The position numbers and the translations under genes are program-made. Below the pieces are notes generated by a model. The model was not told the DNA's origin and searched no databases. It saw only the letters and a list, made by a program, of their open reading frames with translations. A stretch of 9,122 nucleotides of DNA from Christensenella sp. UBA5399 (lineage in GTDB: Bacteria; Bacillota; Clostridia; Christensenellales; Christensenellaceae). The stretch covers positions 8,260 to 17,381 of the forward strand of contig DHOD01000122.1 in NCBI GenBank assembly GCA_002407725.1. Direction: 5' to 3'. Of this stretch, positions 7,582 through 9,122 are shown one piece after another; the first letter of the stretch is position 1, and every line of letters begins with the position of its first letter.

Positions 7582-7667
7582 CCAATCACTGATAGAAAAA
7601 CCTTAAAACGGTTTTTCTATCCAGCCTGCAGGCTGCACAAACTGGCTTATCAGCTTGTAGTGATTGG
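7582..7667. repeat. Cloverleaf-like element of nested inverted repeats
   Basis: An 86-bp stretch folds into four stems with almost no unpaired junction bases. Outer stem: CCAATCACT (7582-7590)/AGTGATTGG (7659-7667). Arm A: 12 perfect pairs, GATAGAAAAACC (7591-7602)/GGTTTTTCTATC (7610-7621). Arm B: CAGCC (7622-7626)/GGCTG (7631-7635), loop TGCA. One C (7636) precedes arm C: ACAA-CTG (7637-7644) with CAG-TTGT (7651-7658), with one A/C mismatch. It codes for nothing, lacks tRNA T-loop and anticodon features, and has no T-tract. It may be a small structured RNA, a miniature inverted-repeat element with 9-bp ends, or a DNA cruciform site; I recognise no named family. The rest of the 314-bp gap between HU and rqcP holds a terminator, two promoters and a weak hairpin AACGC/GCGTT (7692-7706). 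Confidence 0.6.
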
Positions 7668-7719
7668 ATATTAAGCAGCCCACCTGCACACAACGCCGCA
7701 AGCGTTTTGAATGGGTGAA

Positions 7720-7728
7720 TGATATAAT
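7720..7728 (+). promoter_or_regulatory. Extended -10 promoter of rqcP-ispDF
   Basis: TGATATAAT is a perfect extended -10 (TGnTATAAT). No acceptable -35 exists at 16-18 bp, which fits the extended -10 class. It predicts a start near 7735 and a leader of only about 21 nt before the rqcP ATG. Confidence 0.65.
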
Positions 7729-7755
7729 GGGGCATTGGAGAGTGTGCGATCAGAC

Positions 7756-8004
7756 ATGAGGTTGGATAAATACCTGAAGGTTTCCAGAATCATAAAAAGG
7801 CGTACCGTGGCGCAGTCGGCGTGCGAGGGCGGCCTGGTTTTTGTGAATGGAAAACCGCAGAAAAGCGCATATAAAATAAAGCAGGGCGATGAGATCACCG
7901 TGGAGATGGGGAAACAGCCCCTGAGCGTACGCGTGCTCAAGCTGGAGGATTCCACCAAAAAAGTGGACGCCGCGGGAATGTACGAGGTAATTGAACGTAA
8001 ATGA
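7756..8004 (+). CDS. rqcP: RqcP (YabO) S4-domain ribosome quality-control factor
   Basis: RqcP is a small S4-fold RNA-binding protein that binds obstructed 50S subunits with RqcH during alanine tailing of stalled nascent chains. The 82-residue product begins MRLDKYLKVSRIIKRRTVAQ, closely matching YabO, and the S4 domain (1 to about 60) includes GLVFVNGKP and KQGDEITV. The tail has DSTKKVDAAGMYEV, a typical YabO ending. ATG 7756 is chosen because homologues start there; the frame opens at TTG 7735, but that would coincide with the predicted transcript start. GGAGAG (7737-7742) is the only purine-rich site and its 13-nt spacing is long, so initiation may be weak. Its stop overlaps the ispD start (ATGA, 8001-8004), indicating translational coupling. 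Bacillus-type neighbours YabP and YabQ are absent downstream. Confidence 0.93.
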   Translation: MRLDKYLKVSRIIKRRTVAQSACEGGLVFVNGKPQKSAYKIKQGDEITVEMGKQPLSVRVLKLEDSTKKVDAAGMYEVIERK

Positions 8005-9122
8005 ATGTTTGTGCGATCATTTTGGCGGCCGGCAGCGGCAGCCGTATGCAAAACGACACCAACAAAGTTTTTTTGAAATTTGACGATCAAAGCGCCGTTG
8101 TGCGGTGCCTCAAGGCATTTGAGGAGACGCGGCTTTTTTCCAGTATGGTTGTTGTATGCAAGCCGGAGGAGCGCGAGATCATTAAGCGGAAAGCGGCCAA
8201 GTACCTGAAGGGGCATACCTATCTTTTTTGCGACGGGGGCAGCGAGCGGCAGTATAGTGTGGAAAACGCGCTGGAATGCGTGCCCGACGATACGGACATC
8301 ATTGCCGTGCACGACGCCGCAAGGTGTTTTGTCACGCCCAAAATCATACGGGACTGTGTCTCGTCGGCCATTCGTTTTGGCAGCGGTGTGGCGGGCATAG
8401 GCGCAACCGATACCATCAAAAAGGCGAAGGACGGCGTGGTGACGGAGACGCTCCGGCGCGATGAGCTGGTGGTGATCCAAACGCCGCAGGTCTTTCATTC
8501 CGACGTGCTGTGCGAGGCGTACCGGAAGGCTGTGGAAGATGGCTTTTTGGGAACGGACGATGCGTCGCTGGTTGAGCGACTGGGCCACAAGGTGTACATT
8601 GTCGACGGTTCCAAGGAGAATATCAAGCTGACAACGCCGGAGGATATTGCGGAAGGCGAAAAAATTGTACAGGTGCAGAGGCGCTCGGGCATTCGCATTG
8701 GCAACGGGTTTGATATGCATGCGTTTGCCGACGACAGGCGGCTGATACTGGGCGGTGTGGAAATCCCCTGCGAGTATGGGCTGGAAGGCCATTCGGATGC
8801 AGATGTGCTGGTGCACGCCATCATGGATGCGCTTTTGGGCGCGGCGCGGCTGGGGGATATCGGTGTTTTGTTTCCGCCGGGCGACAGCAGGTATAAGGAT
8901 ATCTCATCGTTGAAGCTGCTGAAAGAGGTGGGGGACCTGCTTGACAAATACGGCTACAGGATTGTCAACATAGATAGCACGATCATCATGCAGGCGCCCA
9001 AGGTGAGTAAATACGCGGCGCAGATGATTGACAACATTGCGGAGGCGCTGGATATGGACGCTGTTTATGTGAATGTAAAAGCGACCACAACGGAATACCT
9101 GGGCGCGCTTGGCAGGGGGGAA
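8001..9122 (+). CDS. ispDF: Bifunctional IspD-IspF MEP-pathway enzyme (3'-truncated by window edge)
   Basis: One open frame of 374 codons carries both enzymes. IspD (residues 1 to about 228) makes CDP-methylerythritol from CTP and MEP: AIILAAGSGSRM (5-16), NKVFLKF, GGSERQYSVENAL, VHDAAR, TDTIKK, IQTPQVF and TDDASLVE. IspF (from about 231) cyclises the phosphorylated product to methylerythritol cyclodiphosphate: RIGNGFDMHAF with zinc ligands D238 and H240, the third ligand H272 in DVLVHAIMDALLGAA, GDIGVLFPPGD, and KATTTEYLGALGRGE at the edge. Only about 15-20 residues seem to be missing. No stop or restart lies between the halves, so this is a true fusion; the intermediate kinase IspE is not fused. 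The common AARP motif of IspD reads AARC. The start at 8001 overlaps the rqcP stop. Fused IspDF enzymes are known in other bacteria. Identification is secure. Confidence 0.96.
   Translation, partial: MNVCAIILAAGSGSRMQNDTNKVFLKFDDQSAVVRCLKAFEETRLFSSMVVVCKPEEREIIKRKAAKYLKGHTYLFCDGGSERQYSVENALECVPDDTDIIAVHDAARCFVTPKIIRDCVSSAIRFGSGVAGIGATDTIKKAKDGVVTETLRRDELVVIQTPQVFHSDVLCEAYRKAVEDGFLGTDDASLVERLGHKVYIVDGSKENIKLTTPEDIAEGEKIVQVQRRSGIRIGNGFDMHAFADDRRLILGGVEIPCEYGLEGHSDADVLVHAIMDALLGAARLGDIGVLFPPGDSRYKDISSLKLLKEVGDLLDKYGYRIVNIDSTIIMQAPKVSKYAAQMIDNIAEALDMDAVYVNVKATTTEYLGALGRGE

Noticed and set aside
7582..7667. Cloverleaf as a tRNA or tmRNA
   Set aside because: Outer stem is 9 bp and the first arm 12 bp; there is no GTTCRA T-loop, no anticodon-type 7-nt arm in the right place and no CCA-adjacent end.
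8700..8720. Separate ispF start between the two enzyme halves
   Set aside because: No ATG, GTG or TTG with a ribosome site lies just before the IspF motif RIGNGFD, and the frame is continuous from ispD, so one fused protein is the better reading.
7671..8816. 381-codon minus-strand open frame over rqcP and ispDF
   Set aside because: Antisense to two clearly conserved genes and their promoter region; composition is that of a shadow frame and no domain is visible.

Overview
The window reads as chromosomal DNA from a member of the Firmicutes (Bacillota), most likely a clostridial lineage. The evidence is a gene order matching the mfd - yabM - yabN(mazG) - yabO(rqcP) block of Bacillus, a PrsA/SurA-type lipoprotein after mfd, vegetative promoters of the TTGnnn-N16/17-TATAAT type, strong AGGAGG-like ribosome sites and compact Rho-independent terminators. 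Coding DNA is moderately G+C rich and intergenic DNA is A+T rich. The species cannot be named from the sequence. All genes lie on the + strand and no phage, IS, CRISPR, tRNA or rRNA was seen.

Layout: (1) the C-terminal two thirds of Mfd (cut by the left edge, ends at 2428); (2) a lipoprotein with a SurA_N-like region and a degenerate parvulin domain (2499-3704), with its own promoter and a terminator; (3) a 279-bp gap holding a terminator, a promoter and three back-to-back hairpins; (4) a SpoVB/YabM/MurJ-type MOP flippase (3984-5603), coupled by a 1-nt gap to (5) a YabN-type MazG protein (5605-7017) whose N-terminal methylase-like half has lost its SAM-binding signature; (6) HU (7169-7441, TTG start) as an insulated single-gene unit with its own promoter, structured leader and terminator; (7) a 314-bp gap containing a strong promoter and a cloverleaf-like element of nested inverted repeats; (8) rqcP (7756-8004), overlapping by ATGA (9) an in-frame ispD-ispF fusion that runs off the right edge.

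Functionally this is a housekeeping region: transcription-coupled repair (Mfd), extracytoplasmic folding (PrsA-like), lipid-linked precursor flipping (YabM/MurJ family), nucleotide-pool cleaning (MazG), nucleoid structure (HU), rescue of stalled 50S-nascent chain complexes (RqcP) and isoprenoid precursor synthesis by the MEP pathway (IspDF). SpoVT, which lies between mfd and yabM in Bacillus, and YabP/YabQ, which usually follow yabO, are absent.

The least ordinary parts are non-coding: the four-stem element at 7582-7667, the hairpin array upstream of the flippase, the dyads in the HU leader and a perfect palindrome over the -35 of the lipoprotein promoter. The degenerate methylase-like domain of the MazG protein and the missing parvulin histidine are the main protein-level oddities. 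No complete novel system (defence, toxin-antitoxin or similar) was found.
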